A DNA stretch of 64,000 nt from an uncultured Lachnospiraceae bacterium (GCA_905197485.1 CAJJYZ010000009.1:1-64000), one strand, 5' to 3'. Positions 1 through 9,858 are shown, counted from the first letter of the stretch. The notes: a model not told the origin generated them from the letters alone. Numbers and translations are program-made.

Positions 1-45
1 TTTTCCGGGCTTTTTGAACCATTTTGATACGGTTTGAACAGCAGA

Positions 46-438
46 TTATCTCTTGCTGAACTGAGGCGCGCGACGAGCTGCCTTGAGACCGTACTTCTTA
101 CGTTCTTTCATACGTGGGTCACGTGTTAAGTATCCAGCTTTTTTAAGAACTGGTCTGTACTCAGCATCTGCCTGAAGTAAAGCTCTTGAGATACCATGAC
201 GGATAGCTCCAGCCTGTCCTGTGTATCCACCACCGCGAACGTTTACTAATACGTCAAATTTATCTGCTGTTTCTGTTGCAACAAGCGGCTGACGTACAAC
301 AACTTTTAATGTCTCAAGTCCGAAATACTCGTCGATGTCTCTTTTATTTATTGTAATTTTACCTGTACCTGGTACTAAGTATACTCTTGCTACTGATTTT
401 TTTCTTCTTCCTGTTCCGTAGAATTTTGCATTAGCCAT
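46..438 (-). CDS. rpsI: 30S ribosomal protein S9
   Basis: Encodes the 130-residue S9 protein of the small ribosomal subunit, whose C-terminal tail reaches the P-site tRNA. The N-terminal [16 protein letters not shown] block and the basic C-terminus ending in FSKR are the family signatures, and the length is normal. The ATG at 438 has AAGGAGG a few bases upstream. It lies 26 bases downstream of rplM on the same strand, the universal rplM-rpsI pair, so both are probably read from the promoter at about 1 kb. The 45 bases after the stop are AT-rich with no convincing complete terminator before the window ends. Confidence 0.98.
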   Translation of the reverse strand: MANAKFYGTGRRKKSVARVYLVPGTGKITINKRDIDEYFGLETLKVVVRQPLVATETADKFDVLVNVRGGGYTGQAGAIRHGISRALLQADAEYRPVLKKAGYLTRDPRMKERKKYGLKAARRAPQFSKR

Positions 439-464
439 TGTAACTTCCTCCTTTCAACCTTTCC

Positions 465-893
465 TTAAAATGTTAATACTTCTGGTTTCTGAGCCTGCTG
501 TCCATGCTCTGCTCCAGCGTATACATGTAATTTTTTAATCATTGCTCTTCCTAAAGGTCCTTTTGGAAGCATTCCTTTTACTGCAAGTTCAACAACTTTT
601 TCAGGTTTTTTAGCCATCATCTCTCTTAATGTAGTTTCTTTCATTCCTCCTACATAGTCAGAGTGATTGTAGTAGATTTTCTGATCTAATTTCTTACCTG
701 TCACAGCCACTTTAGAAGCGTTGATTACGATTACGTAATCACCTGTATCGATGTGCGGTGTATATTCCGGTTTATTTTTTCCTCTTAAAACTTTTGCAAC
801 TTCAGATGCTAAACGTCCTAATGTGCATCCTTCAGCGTCAACTACATACCATTTTCTTTCAATCTTATCTGGATTAGCCATGTAAGTTTTCAT
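465..893 (-). CDS. rplM: 50S ribosomal protein L13
   Basis: Encodes the 142-residue L13 protein, an early assembly protein of the large subunit. The N-terminal [20 protein letters not shown] block and the [21 protein letters not shown] region are diagnostic, and the length is typical. The start at 893 has AGGAGG about 8 bases upstream. It heads a two-gene operon with rpsI and is preceded by a hairpin leader that probably mediates feedback control. In many Firmicutes this pair directly follows truA. Here truA lies about 39 kb away on the same strand. Confidence 0.98.
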   Translation of the reverse strand: MKTYMANPDKIERKWYVVDAEGCTLGRLASEVAKVLRGKNKPEYTPHIDTGDYVIVINASKVAVTGKKLDQKIYYNHSDYVGGMKETTLREMMAKKPEKVVELAVKGMLPKGPLGRAMIKKLHVYAGAEHGQQAQKPEVLTF

Positions 894-896
894 TGG

Positions 897-985
897 TCGA
901 CCTCCTAATTAATCTCATTGTTATCATTATTTGTTTATGGAAAACAATTCACTCCGGGGCTTTGGTGTAAATTGTTTCTTCTCAT
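897..985 (-). ncRNA. Probable L13 ribosomal-protein leader hairpin
   Basis: The rplM 5' untranslated region holds an inverted repeat. On the plus strand its arms are at 941-952 and 965-977 (AACAATT pairing with AATTGTT, extended by CAC/GTG), closing a GC-rich loop of about 12 bases. Firmicutes are known to carry an L13 leader RNA used for autoregulation. Position and hairpin form fit that class, but I could not compare it with the covariance model. Confidence 0.55.
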
Positions 986-998
986 GTCATACTGTATT

Positions 999-1027
999 AT
1001 TATATTATAAGGCTGTACTGCTGTCAA
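999..1027 (-). promoter_or_regulatory. Sigma-A promoter of rplM-rpsI
   Basis: Read on the minus strand there is TTGACA (1027-1022), a 17-base spacer, then TATAAT (1004-999). Both boxes are perfect consensus. It lies about 105 bases upstream of the rplM start, which leaves room for the leader hairpin. Confidence 0.85.
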
Positions 1028-1076
1028 CCTCTTTTTCCCTCTTTTCCGCAGTTTTTCACCGCATTTTTCAGGAATC

Positions 1077-2201
1077 CTAACGGATTTCCAGAAGTTTCTG
1101 CTTCAGTTCTCCTTCAATCCGGTTCAGCTCCAGTTCTGCCGCTCTTCTCTTCTCCCGACCTTCCGTCTGTATCTTCATCACCTCATCCAATGTGGATATC
1201 AGGCTTTCATTCGTCGCTTTCAGAGTCTCGATATCCACGATTCCACGTTCCGCTTCTTTCGCAGTATCAATCGTTGCCATTTTAAGCTTCTCCGCATTTC
1301 TTTTCAGAAGTTCATTCGTCATATCCGTCACTTCCCGCTGCGCCTTGGCAGCTCTTGCCGAGTTTTCCACACCAACCGCAAGAACCATCTGACTTTTCCA
1401 CAATGGAATCGTATTGACAAGCGTAGACTGGATTTTCTCTGACATCTGCGTATCATTTCCCTGTACAAGCCGAATCTGCGGCGCCATCTGAAGCGAAATT
1501 GCTCTCGTCAGTTCCAAATCGTGAACTTTTTTCTCAAATCGATTGCATAGCGCGGAAAGGTCGCTTGCTTTCTGCGCGTCCTCCGGAAGCCCTGTCATTC
1601 TTGCACGAGATTCAAGTTCCGGCAATTCTCTCTGCTGCACGTCTTGAATCTTTCGTTTTCCTGCCTCGATGTACATGGACAGTTCTTTGAAATATGTAAG
1701 ATTCAACTCATACATCTTGTCCAAAAGAGCGATATCCTTTAACAGCTGCATTTGATGGCTTTCAAGCTCTTTACAGATTCGTTCTACATTCGCCTCTGCC
1801 TTGTCATATTTTGCCCGCAGATTCGCCAGTTTATTGCCGCTTTTCTTAAAGAATCCTAAGAAACCTTTTCCCTCTTCTTCCACATCCATTTCCCGAAGTT
1901 CCGACACCACATCCGTAAGCATCTGTCCTACTTCTCCTAAATCCTTTGTCTTTACATTTTCAAGGGCTGTTTCTGAAAAGTCCGCCATCTTTTTCTGGGC
2001 GCCCGCTCCGTACTGAAGAATCATATTAGAACTTGTCAAATCGATTTTGGATGCAAAGTCCGCAACCTGTCGTTCTTCCTCCGGTGTCAGCACTACTTTT
2101 TCCGGCTCCGGTTTCACTTCTGCTTCTTTTTTCTCTTCAGCGAACGGTTCAAATGTAAGAACCGGAGATTCCTGCATCATATCGTCTATATTCTGTGCCA
2201 T
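1077..2201 (-). CDS. TelA/YaaN family toxic anion resistance protein
   Basis: A 374-residue soluble, largely alpha-helical protein of the TelA family (YaaN in Bacillus), linked in some bacteria to tellurite and cell-envelope stress tolerance; its biochemical role is unknown. Family features are the acidic N-terminal tail, the GFFKKSGNKLANLRAKYDKAEANV segment near residue 115, and a long coiled-coil C-terminus with the MAPQIRLVQGNDTQM stretch. The start at 2201 has AAGGAG upstream. It is the last gene of an operon with the XpaC-like gene (19-base gap) and a P-type ATPase. TelA and XpaC are commonly paired. I see no strong terminator downstream. Confidence 0.85.
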   Translation of the reverse strand: MAQNIDDMMQESPVLTFEPFAEEKKEAEVKPEPEKVVLTPEEERQVADFASKIDLTSSNMILQYGAGAQKKMADFSETALENVKTKDLGEVGQMLTDVVSELREMDVEEEGKGFLGFFKKSGNKLANLRAKYDKAEANVERICKELESHQMQLLKDIALLDKMYELNLTYFKELSMYIEAGKRKIQDVQQRELPELESRARMTGLPEDAQKASDLSALCNRFEKKVHDLELTRAISLQMAPQIRLVQGNDTQMSEKIQSTLVNTIPLWKSQMVLAVGVENSARAAKAQREVTDMTNELLKRNAEKLKMATIDTAKEAERGIVDIETLKATNESLISTLDEVMKIQTEGREKRRAAELELNRIEGELKQKLLEIR

Positions 2202-2220
2202 AAGTTTCTTCTCCTTCTAC

Positions 2221-3438
2221 CTACTTAAAGTCTTTTTCTTTATATCCTTCTCTGGCAAGCATGGTCTGCAATACCGAAATATCCGAGGAAATATCAAACG
2301 CCGCATCCATGAATAAATCATCCAAAAGCTGTTCAAACGCATGTGTAATCGTATCCAGCGTATTTTCAATCTCCTGCATGGAAGCTGTCACATTCTCCCC
2401 TTTCACAGGTAATGCATCAAATTCTCTGTATGCATTCACAAGTTTCTCAGTGGTCGGAAGATAGTATTCCATGAACCTGTCCATTTCATCCATCTGTTCC
2501 GGATGCTTCTTCACCGATTCAAAAATTTTCCGCACAATCATTTCCAGCCTATCCAGTTTCGCGGAAATCACTGCGCCGGGAATCGCATCGTTGGCTTCCC
2601 GAATCGTGCGGATATAGTAATCGCCTTTGGCAATCATCTCTTCCACCGCCGTTTTCGGAACCTCTGCCCTTTGTTTCTGTTCCCGCTCTTCTTCCTCTCT
2701 TTGTCTCCTTGCCTCCTGTGCCTGACAGTATAGTTGATACGCATCTTTCGTCACGATAAAGCACGTTCCTTGTTCATCCAGAAATCCTTCCGGAAACATT
2801 CCTCTTTTGATTAATTTTTTTAATCTTTTTCGGACTTTTGAACCGGATTCTCCCGTTTTCTTTGAAATTTCTTCTACGGAACAGAATTCTCTTCCATCTA
2901 AAATCTGAAAATATTGACGAAACGTTCGATATCTTCCCCATTTTTTCATTCCGATTCCGAACAAAACCAGTGTACCCGCTGTCGCCATTCCGAAGAATAT
3001 CAACGTCAACAGCGCCGCTATTCTTCCGTTTCCCCAAGAAGAAAACAGCATGACGGCGGAAGCAATCGTTATCATCATTCCGGCGGCCGTTCCGAGACCT
3101 CCGAAAATCGTCAGAAGCGGCCCCGCAATTTTCCCTTCTGTTTTTACGGGAACGCGCACTTTCGCTGCCTTTGCATGCGTCTGTTTTTCGTGTCCCGTCT
3201 CCCTGCGAGGCTGCGTGGTAGGCGGCGGTTCCACATGCGGCGCCTCGACATGTGGCGGTTCTACATGCGGCTCATAATTGGAATGATATCTTCCAAACTG
3301 ACGTCTCGCCTCATCCATCGCCATATTCACCGTCTGATTAATTTTTTGATTCAACTGTCCATAGTCCATCGAATTCATCGCATCTTCTACGGTTCTTCTA
3401 ATCTCTTCCCCTATATTTGAAAAATCTCTGTTATTCAT
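2221..3438 (-). CDS. XpaC-like 5-bromo-4-chloroindolyl phosphate hydrolysis family protein
   Basis: A 405-residue protein with a disordered N-terminal third rich in Pro, His and Glu (a PHVEPPHVEAPHVEPP repeat around residues 57-72). Two hydrophobic segments follow at about 105-165, then a charged helical C-terminus. This fits the XpaC family, named from a Bacillus gene affecting X-phos hydrolysis and usually found beside TelA/YaaN. Residues around 180-230 (FCSVEEISKKTGESGSKVRKRLKKLIKRGMF) look like a winged-helix-type segment. The ATG directly follows the ATPase stop codon (TAAATG), so the two are translationally coupled. Function is inferred only at family level. Confidence 0.75.
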   Translation of the reverse strand: MNNRDFSNIGEEIRRTVEDAMNSMDYGQLNQKINQTVNMAMDEARRQFGRYHSNYEPHVEPPHVEAPHVEPPPTTQPRRETGHEKQTHAKAAKVRVPVKTEGKIAGPLLTIFGGLGTAAGMMITIASAVMLFSSWGNGRIAALLTLIFFGMATAGTLVLFGIGMKKWGRYRTFRQYFQILDGREFCSVEEISKKTGESGSKVRKRLKKLIKRGMFPEGFLDEQGTCFIVTKDAYQLYCQAQEARRQREEEEREQKQRAEVPKTAVEEMIAKGDYYIRTIREANDAIPGAVISAKLDRLEMIVRKIFESVKKHPEQMDEMDRFMEYYLPTTEKLVNAYREFDALPVKGENVTASMQEIENTLDTITHAFEQLLDDLFMDAAFDISSDISVLQTMLAREGYKEKDFK

Positions 3439-5802
3439 TTACTGTCCCTTTCTTATCCGCTTCTGATGATGTTGTTCAAAAAGCCGTTCGATTCTCTCCA
3501 CCAATCTCACAAGCTGGGTAAATACCGGCAGGGTGGCGATTGCGAATATAACGAGAAGCAGTCCGCTTTTTAGCGTCACTTCTTCCACACCGAACCACTG
3601 TCCCGCAAATACCGCGCTAAGCAGTAATCCTGCCAGCATTCCACACCACACAACCCAGCGGAAGGCATTCATCGGCTTCGATAACTGGAATAGAATCTGA
3701 AGTCCCACAATCGCAAGGAGCAGGGTGGCTGTTACAGAAATCTCTTCGGAGCTGACTCCGAATACGATTCCAAATACCATCAGCATTCCAACCATAACCA
3801 CATCTGTAAGTCCTGCCGGAAGCGCTTTTAAGAACACATTCGTCAGGAAATGCCCCTTAATCATCTTCTTATTCGGCTCCATCGCCAGCAAAAACGCCGG
3901 AGTCCCTATCGTAAACATCGCAATAAACGATACTTGCGCCGGACGGAGCGGATATGTGATTGCAAATATCATAGAAATCACCGACAGAAGGAAAGAAAAT
4001 ATATTCTTCACAAGGAATAAGCTTGCCGACCGTTCGATATTATTAACGACCTGTCTTCCCTCTCCTACGACAAACGGCATTCTGGAAAAATCCGATTCCA
4101 GCAATACGAGCTGAGATGCCTGGGATGCCACATCGCTTCCGGATGCCATTGCCACACTACAATCCGCATCCTTTAACGCAAGCACGTCGTTCACTCCGTC
4201 TCCTGTCATTGCAACCGTTCTTCCTGCCCGCTTCAACGCTTTTACAAACATGCGCTTCTGCTTCGGAGTCACACGCCCAAATACCGTATACTTCTGTACC
4301 GCTTTCGCAAGTTCCGCTTCATTCTGTAACGTTCTTGCATCTACATAGTTTTCTGCATTTCTAATTCCTGCCTCCACTGCCACCTTGGATGCAGTCACCG
4401 GATTATCTCCGGAAATCACCTTAATCTCCACTCCCTGTTTTGCAAAATAGGCAAACGTCTCTTTGGCATTTCTACGAATCGGATTGGAAAGAGTCACTAT
4501 CGCATACGGTGTCACTTCCTCCGTCAATTCTTTCCCGTCTGCTTCCCCATCATATACACCAAACACAAGGACACGATAACCTTTTTCACTCTGTTCTTCT
4601 ATCCGCTCTTTGTAATCTTCGAACTTTTCTCCAAGCACCACCTCCGGTGCTCCTAAAACGTACTGTACACCGTCGATAAGCGCTCCGCTGTATTTATACG
4701 CAGAAGAGAAAGAAAGAACTTTGTCCGCTTTCTTCCCATAACCTTTCATATTCCGAAAATATTTCTGTAATGCTTCCATCGTACTGTTGTCACAGGACAT
4801 GTTGAATACGAAGTCTGCCAGTTTCTCCGAGAGTAACGGCTCATCTTCTTTCAAAGAAATCACGCTATGCACTTTCATTGCATTCTCCGTAATCGTTCCC
4901 GTCTTATCCACACAGAGTACATCGACTCTTGCGAGCGTCTCGATACATTTCATATCATGCACAAGAACTTTCTGCTTTGCAAGTTTCATGACGCTCACAA
5001 CAAGCGCTACGCTGGCGAGAAGGTAAAGTCCCTCCGGAATCATTCCAATCACAGCCGCAGTCATGGAAACCACGCTTCCGCGCAATGTATTTCCGCCGAG
5101 AAAATATTGCTGATACAACAAAATCAGTCCGACCGGAATGATGATAATTCCCACCGCTTTTACTAATTTATCCAAGGAACGAATCATCTCAGACTGCTCC
5201 CCTTCTCTTACTTCTTTCGCTTCCAGAGTAAGTTTCGACGCATAGGAATCCGCACCGACTTTCGTGAGCTTCGCATAACATTTTCCGGACACAACGAAGC
5301 TTCCGGATAACAGCTCCGTTCCTGCTTTTTTCGTAATCTCGTCCGACTCTCCGGTGATGAGCGACTCGTTGACCTGCGCCTCGCCGTCCACGACAACCGC
5401 ATCTGCCGGAATCTGATTGCCCGCAGTGAAAATCACCAAATCATCCAACACAAGCTCTTCTGCCCTCACAGTCTTCTCCTGTCCATCCCGGATAACCCGC
5501 GCTTTCGGCGCGTTCAGGACAGACAATTTATCCAGCACGCTCTTGGAACGCAGTTCCTGAATGATTCCGATACATGTATTCAATATAATTACCGGTAGAA
5601 ATGTAAGTTCACGAAACGCCCCTACCACAATCAGCAATGCCGCAATCCCGATAAATATGAAGTTAAAATACGTAAGTATATTGCTAAGAACAATCTCCTT
5701 CACCGTCTTAGACGGAGCCTCCACCGGAGTGTTCACCATTCCTTTTCGGACTCTTTCTTCTACTTCCCTGGAAGAAAGTCCTCTATCCATTTTTTCTTCC
5801 AT
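3439..5802 (-). CDS. Cation-translocating P-type ATPase, CtpE-like
   Basis: A 787-residue P-type ATPase. Visible motifs are the actuator TGES (about residue 150), the M4 PEG motif (about 256), the phosphorylation loop DKTGT (Asp about 299) and the hinge TGDGVNDVLALKDADCSVAM. There is no N-terminal heavy-metal domain and no CPC motif. The compact form with PEGLYLLASVAL in M4 resembles CtpE-type pumps, which are associated with calcium; the ion here is an inference. I chose the ATG at 5802 because GGAGG lies 5 bases upstream; the in-frame GTG at 5808 overlaps that site. It is the first gene of the operon with XpaC-like and TelA proteins. Confidence 0.9.
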   Translation of the reverse strand: MEEKMDRGLSSREVEERVRKGMVNTPVEAPSKTVKEIVLSNILTYFNFIFIGIAALLIVVGAFRELTFLPVIILNTCIGIIQELRSKSVLDKLSVLNAPKARVIRDGQEKTVRAEELVLDDLVIFTAGNQIPADAVVVDGEAQVNESLITGESDEITKKAGTELLSGSFVVSGKCYAKLTKVGADSYASKLTLEAKEVREGEQSEMIRSLDKLVKAVGIIIIPVGLILLYQQYFLGGNTLRGSVVSMTAAVIGMIPEGLYLLASVALVVSVMKLAKQKVLVHDMKCIETLARVDVLCVDKTGTITENAMKVHSVISLKEDEPLLSEKLADFVFNMSCDNSTMEALQKYFRNMKGYGKKADKVLSFSSAYKYSGALIDGVQYVLGAPEVVLGEKFEDYKERIEEQSEKGYRVLVFGVYDGEADGKELTEEVTPYAIVTLSNPIRRNAKETFAYFAKQGVEIKVISGDNPVTASKVAVEAGIRNAENYVDARTLQNEAELAKAVQKYTVFGRVTPKQKRMFVKALKRAGRTVAMTGDGVNDVLALKDADCSVAMASGSDVASQASQLVLLESDFSRMPFVVGEGRQVVNNIERSASLFLVKNIFSFLLSVISMIFAITYPLRPAQVSFIAMFTIGTPAFLLAMEPNKKMIKGHFLTNVFLKALPAGLTDVVMVGMLMVFGIVFGVSSEEISVTATLLLAIVGLQILFQLSKPMNAFRWVVWCGMLAGLLLSAVFAGQWFGVEEVTLKSGLLLVIFAIATLPVFTQLVRLVERIERLFEQHHQKRIRKGQ

Positions 5803-5875
5803 AAGCACCTCCGTTAATCTATGTTATTATGATACCGTTTTGTGATAGAAATGTAAATTCTTTTTACAGATTTTA

Positions 5876-5899
5876 TGGTATAATATGCACAATGTGCAT
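5876..5899 (+). promoter_or_regulatory. Extended -10 promoter with palindromic operator for the GH13 gene
   Basis: TGGTATAAT (5876-5884) is an extended -10 element. It is followed immediately by the 15-bp palindrome ATGCACAATGTGCAT (5885-5899), which would overlap the transcription start. No good -35 is seen, as expected of extended -10 promoters. A repressor site is the natural reading; the regulator is unknown. Confidence 0.5.
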
Positions 5900-5945
5900 T
5901 CAGCGCTCGTCTAATTTAGAATATTTTGAACTAAGGAGATTTCTT

Positions 5946-7259
5946 ATGTGGGCTTATCATCAAATTTTTTATCAAATATATCCTATCGGTTTCTGTGGAG
6001 CTCCGGTTTCCAACGATGGCATCACCGTTCCGCGTATTCGCAAAATCATAGACTGGTCGGACTATCTGCAGTCTTTTGGCGTCGGTTCTGTGCTCCTGAA
6101 TCCGATTTTTGAATCCGATAATCATGGATACGATACTCGGGATTTTCAGACCATCGATTGTCGTCTCGGGACAAACGAAGATTTTCAGGATGTCTGTCAA
6201 AATCTGCACGCGCATGGAATCAAAATTGTCCTTGACGGGGTATTTCATCATGTAGGTCGTGGTTTCTGGGCATTCAAAGATGTTCAGGAAAAGAAATGGG
6301 ACTCTCCGTATAAGGATTGGTTCTATGTGAATTTTGATGGAAATACATGTTACAACGACGGATTCTGGTACGAGGGATGGGAGGGACATCTGGAACTTGT
6401 CAAATTGAATTTGCAGAATCCTGCCGTAACAGACTATCTGTTGGAATGTGTGAAATTCTGGATTGAAACTTTCGATATCGATGGGCTGCGCCTGGATGTG
6501 GCATACAGTCTGGACAGAAACTTTATGAAGCGTCTCAGAGCCTTCACTCAAGAGCTCAAACCGGAGTTCGTACTTGTCGGAGAAGTACTTTTCGGCGATT
6601 ACAATCAGATTGTCAACGAGGAAATGCTTCACAGCTGTACAAACTATGAATGTTATAAAGGGCTGTACTCCAGTTTTAATTCCATGAATCTGTTCGAAAT
6701 CGCCCATTCGCTTCACAGGCAGTTCGGGCCGGAACCTTGGTGCATTTACCGGCAGAAACATCTGATGACGTTCGCCGACAATCACGACGTCACACGACTT
6801 TCCAGTATTCTCACGAATCCGCGCCACATTCCGCTTGCCTACGGGCTTCTCTTTGGTATGCCGGGAATCCCATGCATTTATTATGGAAGCGAGTGGGGAG
6901 AAGAAGGCGTCAAAGCGCCGGACAATGATTATGCGCTTCGTCCTTGCTTTGACGAACCGCAGCCAAATGCGCTCACTGAAAAAATAAAACGGTATCTCTC
7001 TATTCGCAAGGGAAGTGAAGCACTCTGTGACGGCTCCTATCGAAATGTAGTCATCCAGAATCATCAGCTCATCTTCGAACGCAGGACAGAAAACGAGAAA
7101 ATTTTCGTAGCCGTCAATGCTTCCGATGAGCCATACACCGCCTATCACGAGGAACTGCGGGGCACTTTCACAGAGCTCATTCAGAACCAAACTCTGGAAA
7201 TGAACGGAAATATTACTTTAGAGCCATATAGCGTGAACTACTATAAATATCAACCGTAG
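5946..7259 (+). CDS. Alpha-amylase family (GH13) glycosidase
   Basis: A 437-residue cytoplasmic enzyme with a complete GH13 barrel. Motifs are DGVFHHVG (region I), GLRLDVAYSLD with the nucleophile Asp (region II), VGEVLFGDY with the acid Glu (region III) and FADNHDVTR (region IV). There is no signal peptide, so it likely acts on imported maltooligosaccharides or related alpha-glucosides. The true start is the ATG at 5946 with AAGGAG upstream; an in-frame extension to 5829 would run across the promoter and operator. Exact substrate specificity cannot be read from the sequence. An SLC13-type permease follows after 23 bases. Confidence 0.9.
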   Translation: MWAYHQIFYQIYPIGFCGAPVSNDGITVPRIRKIIDWSDYLQSFGVGSVLLNPIFESDNHGYDTRDFQTIDCRLGTNEDFQDVCQNLHAHGIKIVLDGVFHHVGRGFWAFKDVQEKKWDSPYKDWFYVNFDGNTCYNDGFWYEGWEGHLELVKLNLQNPAVTDYLLECVKFWIETFDIDGLRLDVAYSLDRNFMKRLRAFTQELKPEFVLVGEVLFGDYNQIVNEEMLHSCTNYECYKGLYSSFNSMNLFEIAHSLHRQFGPEPWCIYRQKHLMTFADNHDVTRLSSILTNPRHIPLAYGLLFGMPGIPCIYYGSEWGEEGVKAPDNDYALRPCFDEPQPNALTEKIKRYLSIRKGSEALCDGSYRNVVIQNHQLIFERRTENEKIFVAVNASDEPYTAYHEELRGTFTELIQNQTLEMNGNITLEPYSVNYYKYQP

Positions 7260-7282
7260 TTCTTCTATCTTCGCTTATAAAT

Positions 7283-8413
7283 ATGGAAAGGAATTTTAAA
7301 AATGTTGCAAAAATAACCTCTTTTTTCAAGCGGGAAACTGTTCTGGCAGTCTCCCTGATTCTGGCTGCCCTGTCCTGCTTCCTCGTAAAGCCGGATGCCG
7401 CCTACGCCGGATATATCGACTTTCACACATTGGCTCTCCTTTTCTGCCTTATGGCAGTGATGGCGGGTCTTCAGGAAATCGGTCTTTTCGTCTATATCGG
7501 CGGGAAACTTCTGAATAAAGTGCATACGAAATATTCTCTCGTATTTCTGCTTGTATTCTTATGCTTTTTCAGCAGTATGCTCGTAACGAATGACGTAGCG
7601 CTTATCACATTTGTCCCGCTCGCCATTTTAATTTTACAGTTATCAAAGCAAGAACATCTTCTTTGCACAACCGTCATCTTACAGACGATTGCAGCAAATC
7701 TGGGAAGCATGATGACGCCGATTGGAAATCCGCAGAACCTGTATCTGTATACAAAATCCGGACTTTCCACCGGGGATTTTCTCCTTCTGATGTTCCCGTA
7801 CACCGTTCTTGCCGGAGCCCTGCTCGCACTCTCCATCTGGATGCTTTATCACAAGCAAGGTTCCTTTGAACGTGTTCCAATCAAAGAAACGAAAATAAAG
7901 ACTAAGCCGCTGATTTATTATTCGATTCTATTTTTGCTCTGTCTTCTGAGCGTGGCAAAACTTCTGCCTGTTTGGATGCTCCTCGCCATCATTGTGATTG
8001 CACTCCTCCTTGGAAACAGGAAATTATTCACGCAGATTGATTACGGACTCCTCCTGACTTTTGCCGCATTCTTCATATTTATCGGTAATATGGGACGTTA
8101 TCCGGCGTTTCGCAATTTCCTCACCTCCATCATTCATGGGCGTGAGCAATTGACCGCCATTCTTTCCAGCCAGGTTATCAGCAATGTACCCGCCGCGCTT
8201 TTGTTATCCGGATTTACGAATCGCTGGAACGACTTGATTCTCGGAACCAATATCGGAGGTCTTGGAACCCTGATTGCTTCCATGGCAAGTTTAATTTCCT
8301 ACAAACAAATCTCCTCCTCTTATCCGGAGCAGAAGAGAAAATATCTATGCCAGTTCACATTATGGAATGTAGCATTCCTTGCGGTATTTCTTCTCATCAC
8401 AATCGTATCATAA
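7283..8413 (+). CDS. SLC13/ArsB-NhaD superfamily anion permease
   Basis: A 376-residue membrane protein with about ten hydrophobic segments. The paired helical-hairpin motifs are typical of the ion transporter superfamily: MLVTNDVALITFVPL near residue 97 and SNVPAALLLSGF near 295, with NLGSMMTPIGNPQNLYLY at about 137. Members move dicarboxylates, citrate or other anions with sodium or protons; the substrate is not evident. It is shorter than classical SLC13 proteins. The start at 7283 lacks a clear ribosome binding site, so it may be translationally coupled to the upstream GH13 gene. A bidirectional terminator follows. Confidence 0.78.
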   Translation: MERNFKNVAKITSFFKRETVLAVSLILAALSCFLVKPDAAYAGYIDFHTLALLFCLMAVMAGLQEIGLFVYIGGKLLNKVHTKYSLVFLLVFLCFFSSMLVTNDVALITFVPLAILILQLSKQEHLLCTTVILQTIAANLGSMMTPIGNPQNLYLYTKSGLSTGDFLLLMFPYTVLAGALLALSIWMLYHKQGSFERVPIKETKIKTKPLIYYSILFLLCLLSVAKLLPVWMLLAIIVIALLLGNRKLFTQIDYGLLLTFAAFFIFIGNMGRYPAFRNFLTSIIHGREQLTAILSSQVISNVPAALLLSGFTNRWNDLILGTNIGGLGTLIASMASLISYKQISSSYPEQKRKYLCQFTLWNVAFLAVFLLITIVS

Positions 8414-8440
8414 AATACAAAAACGATACTTTCGAGCGAC

Positions 8441-8489
8441 AAAAGGTGCAGCCATCTCATCCATCGGATAACTTAGCTGCACCTTTCTT
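8441..8489. terminator. Bidirectional terminator between permease and tyrS
   Basis: Arms AAAGGTGCAGC (8442-8452) and GCTGCACCTTT (8476-8486) form an 11-bp stem with T-rich flanks on both sides, between two convergent genes. Confidence 0.8.
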
Positions 8490-8504
8490 TCCCACAAATC
8501 TCTA

Positions 8505-9728
8505 TTATTTTGCAATCACTTTTCTAAAGTGTTTCTTTCCTTTTTTCACAACCACGCCTTCACCTTGAAGTGCATCGCTTGTAAATTCGGCATAAATGTC
8601 CGTCACTTTCTCACCGTCAACGGCAACGCCACCCTGCTGAACAGCACGTCTTGCTTCTGATTTTGATGGAACGAGACCACTCTTTACAAGTATGGTCAGA
8701 ATGTCAATTTTGCCATCGCTGAAATCCTCTGCCTCTAATTCTGCTGTCGGCATATTTGCGGCATTTCCTGCACTAAATAATGCTCTCGCACTTTCCTGTG
8801 CCTTTGTCGCTTCCTCTTCGCCATGCACTAATTTTGTAAGTTCGAATGCAAGGATTTCCTTTGCCTGGTTCAACTGGCTTCCTTCCCATGCATCCATCTT
8901 ATCGATTTCCTCTAATGGAAGGAATGTAAGCATACGGATACATTTCAATACGTCCGCATCCGCCACGTTTCTCCAGTACTGATAGAATTCGAATGGTGAT
9001 GTCTTATTCGGGTCAAGCCATACAGCGCCGGACTGTGTTTTTCCCATCTTCTTTCCTTCTGAATTGAGAAGAAGTGTGATTGTCATGGCGCTTGCGTCTT
9101 TTCCTAACTTACGGCGGATTAATTCTGTTCCTGCCAACATATTGCTCCACTGGTCATCTCCACCAAACTGAAGGTTACATCCGTATTTCTGGAACAATGC
9201 GTAGAAATCGTATGCCTGCATAATCATGTAGTTAAACTCAAGGAAGCTGAGTCCCTTCTCCATACGCTGTTTATAGCACTCCGCCGTCAACATACGGTTT
9301 ACAGAGAAGTGTGCTCCTACTTCACGAAGAAGTTCCACATAGTTCAAATCCAATAACCAATCTGCATTGTTTACCATCAAGGCTTTTCCTTCTGAGAAGT
9401 CAATGAATTTGCTCATCTGCTCTTTGAAGCAGTCGCAGTTATGCTGAATCTGCTCCGGCGTCATCATAGAACGCATATCTGTTCTTCCGGATGGGTCTCC
9501 TACATATCCTGTTCCACCGCCGATGAGGGCAATCGGCTTATTCCCTGCCATCTGTAAACGTTTCATCAGGCAAAGCGCCATAAAGTGTCCAACGTGAAGG
9601 CTGTCTGCTGTCGGGTCAAATCCGATATAAAAAGTTGCTTTCCCATTATTAATCAATTCTTTGATTAACGGCTCGTCTGTTACCTGGGCGATAAGTCCTC
9701 TCGCCTGAAGTTCTTCATAAATTCCCAT
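8505..9728 (-). CDS. tyrS: Tyrosyl-tRNA synthetase
   Basis: A 407-residue class I aminoacyl-tRNA synthetase that charges tRNA-Tyr. The HIGH-type motif is HVGHFMALC (about residue 47), the KMSKS-type loop is KMGKT (about 231), and a C-terminal S4-like RNA-binding domain follows ([21 protein letters not shown]). The start is the ATG at 9728 (MGIYEELQ), with GGAGG eight bases upstream. An in-frame ATG at 9743 contains that Shine-Dalgarno and is rejected. Expression is controlled by the T-box leader upstream. Confidence 0.97.
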   Translation of the reverse strand: MGIYEELQARGLIAQVTDEPLIKELINNGKATFYIGFDPTADSLHVGHFMALCLMKRLQMAGNKPIALIGGGTGYVGDPSGRTDMRSMMTPEQIQHNCDCFKEQMSKFIDFSEGKALMVNNADWLLDLNYVELLREVGAHFSVNRMLTAECYKQRMEKGLSFLEFNYMIMQAYDFYALFQKYGCNLQFGGDDQWSNMLAGTELIRRKLGKDASAMTITLLLNSEGKKMGKTQSGAVWLDPNKTSPFEFYQYWRNVADADVLKCIRMLTFLPLEEIDKMDAWEGSQLNQAKEILAFELTKLVHGEEEATKAQESARALFSAGNAANMPTAELEAEDFSDGKIDILTILVKSGLVPSKSEARRAVQQGGVAVDGEKVTDIYAEFTSDALQGEGVVVKKGKKHFRKVIAK

Positions 9729-9762
9729 GTTCTTTTCCTCCAATTTCTTTCATTCTGCTTTT

Positions 9763-9858
9763 TTAAAGGACGAACAAGATTGAGCTATTGCGCATCTTGG
9801 CACGAAGTGCATTTTTTTAATGATAGGATTCCGAAGGAATTTCCTATCATTAAAAAAA
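9763..9858. repeat. Tandem palindromes between T-box terminator and tyrS
   Basis: A 17-bp inverted repeat (arms 9812-9828 and 9842-9858) has an inner TTCC-GAA-GGAA stem. Beside it is a GCAC-GAA-GTGC mini-hairpin (9800-9810). TTTAAAGGACGA occurs at 9763-9774 and again inside the T-box terminator at 9878-9889, so the block is bracketed by 12-bp direct repeats. The arrangement resembles a small inserted palindromic element. Confidence 0.6.

Noticed and set aside
2914..3420. A 168-codon plus-strand frame opposite the XpaC-like gene
   Set aside because: Composition rich in Arg, Ser and His, as expected from the complement of a Lys/Glu-rich coding region; no start signal.
5931..7190. A 419-codon open frame on the minus strand within the GH13 gene
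   Set aside because: It is antisense to an intact GH13 enzyme with all catalytic motifs, has no ribosome site and no recognisable domain.
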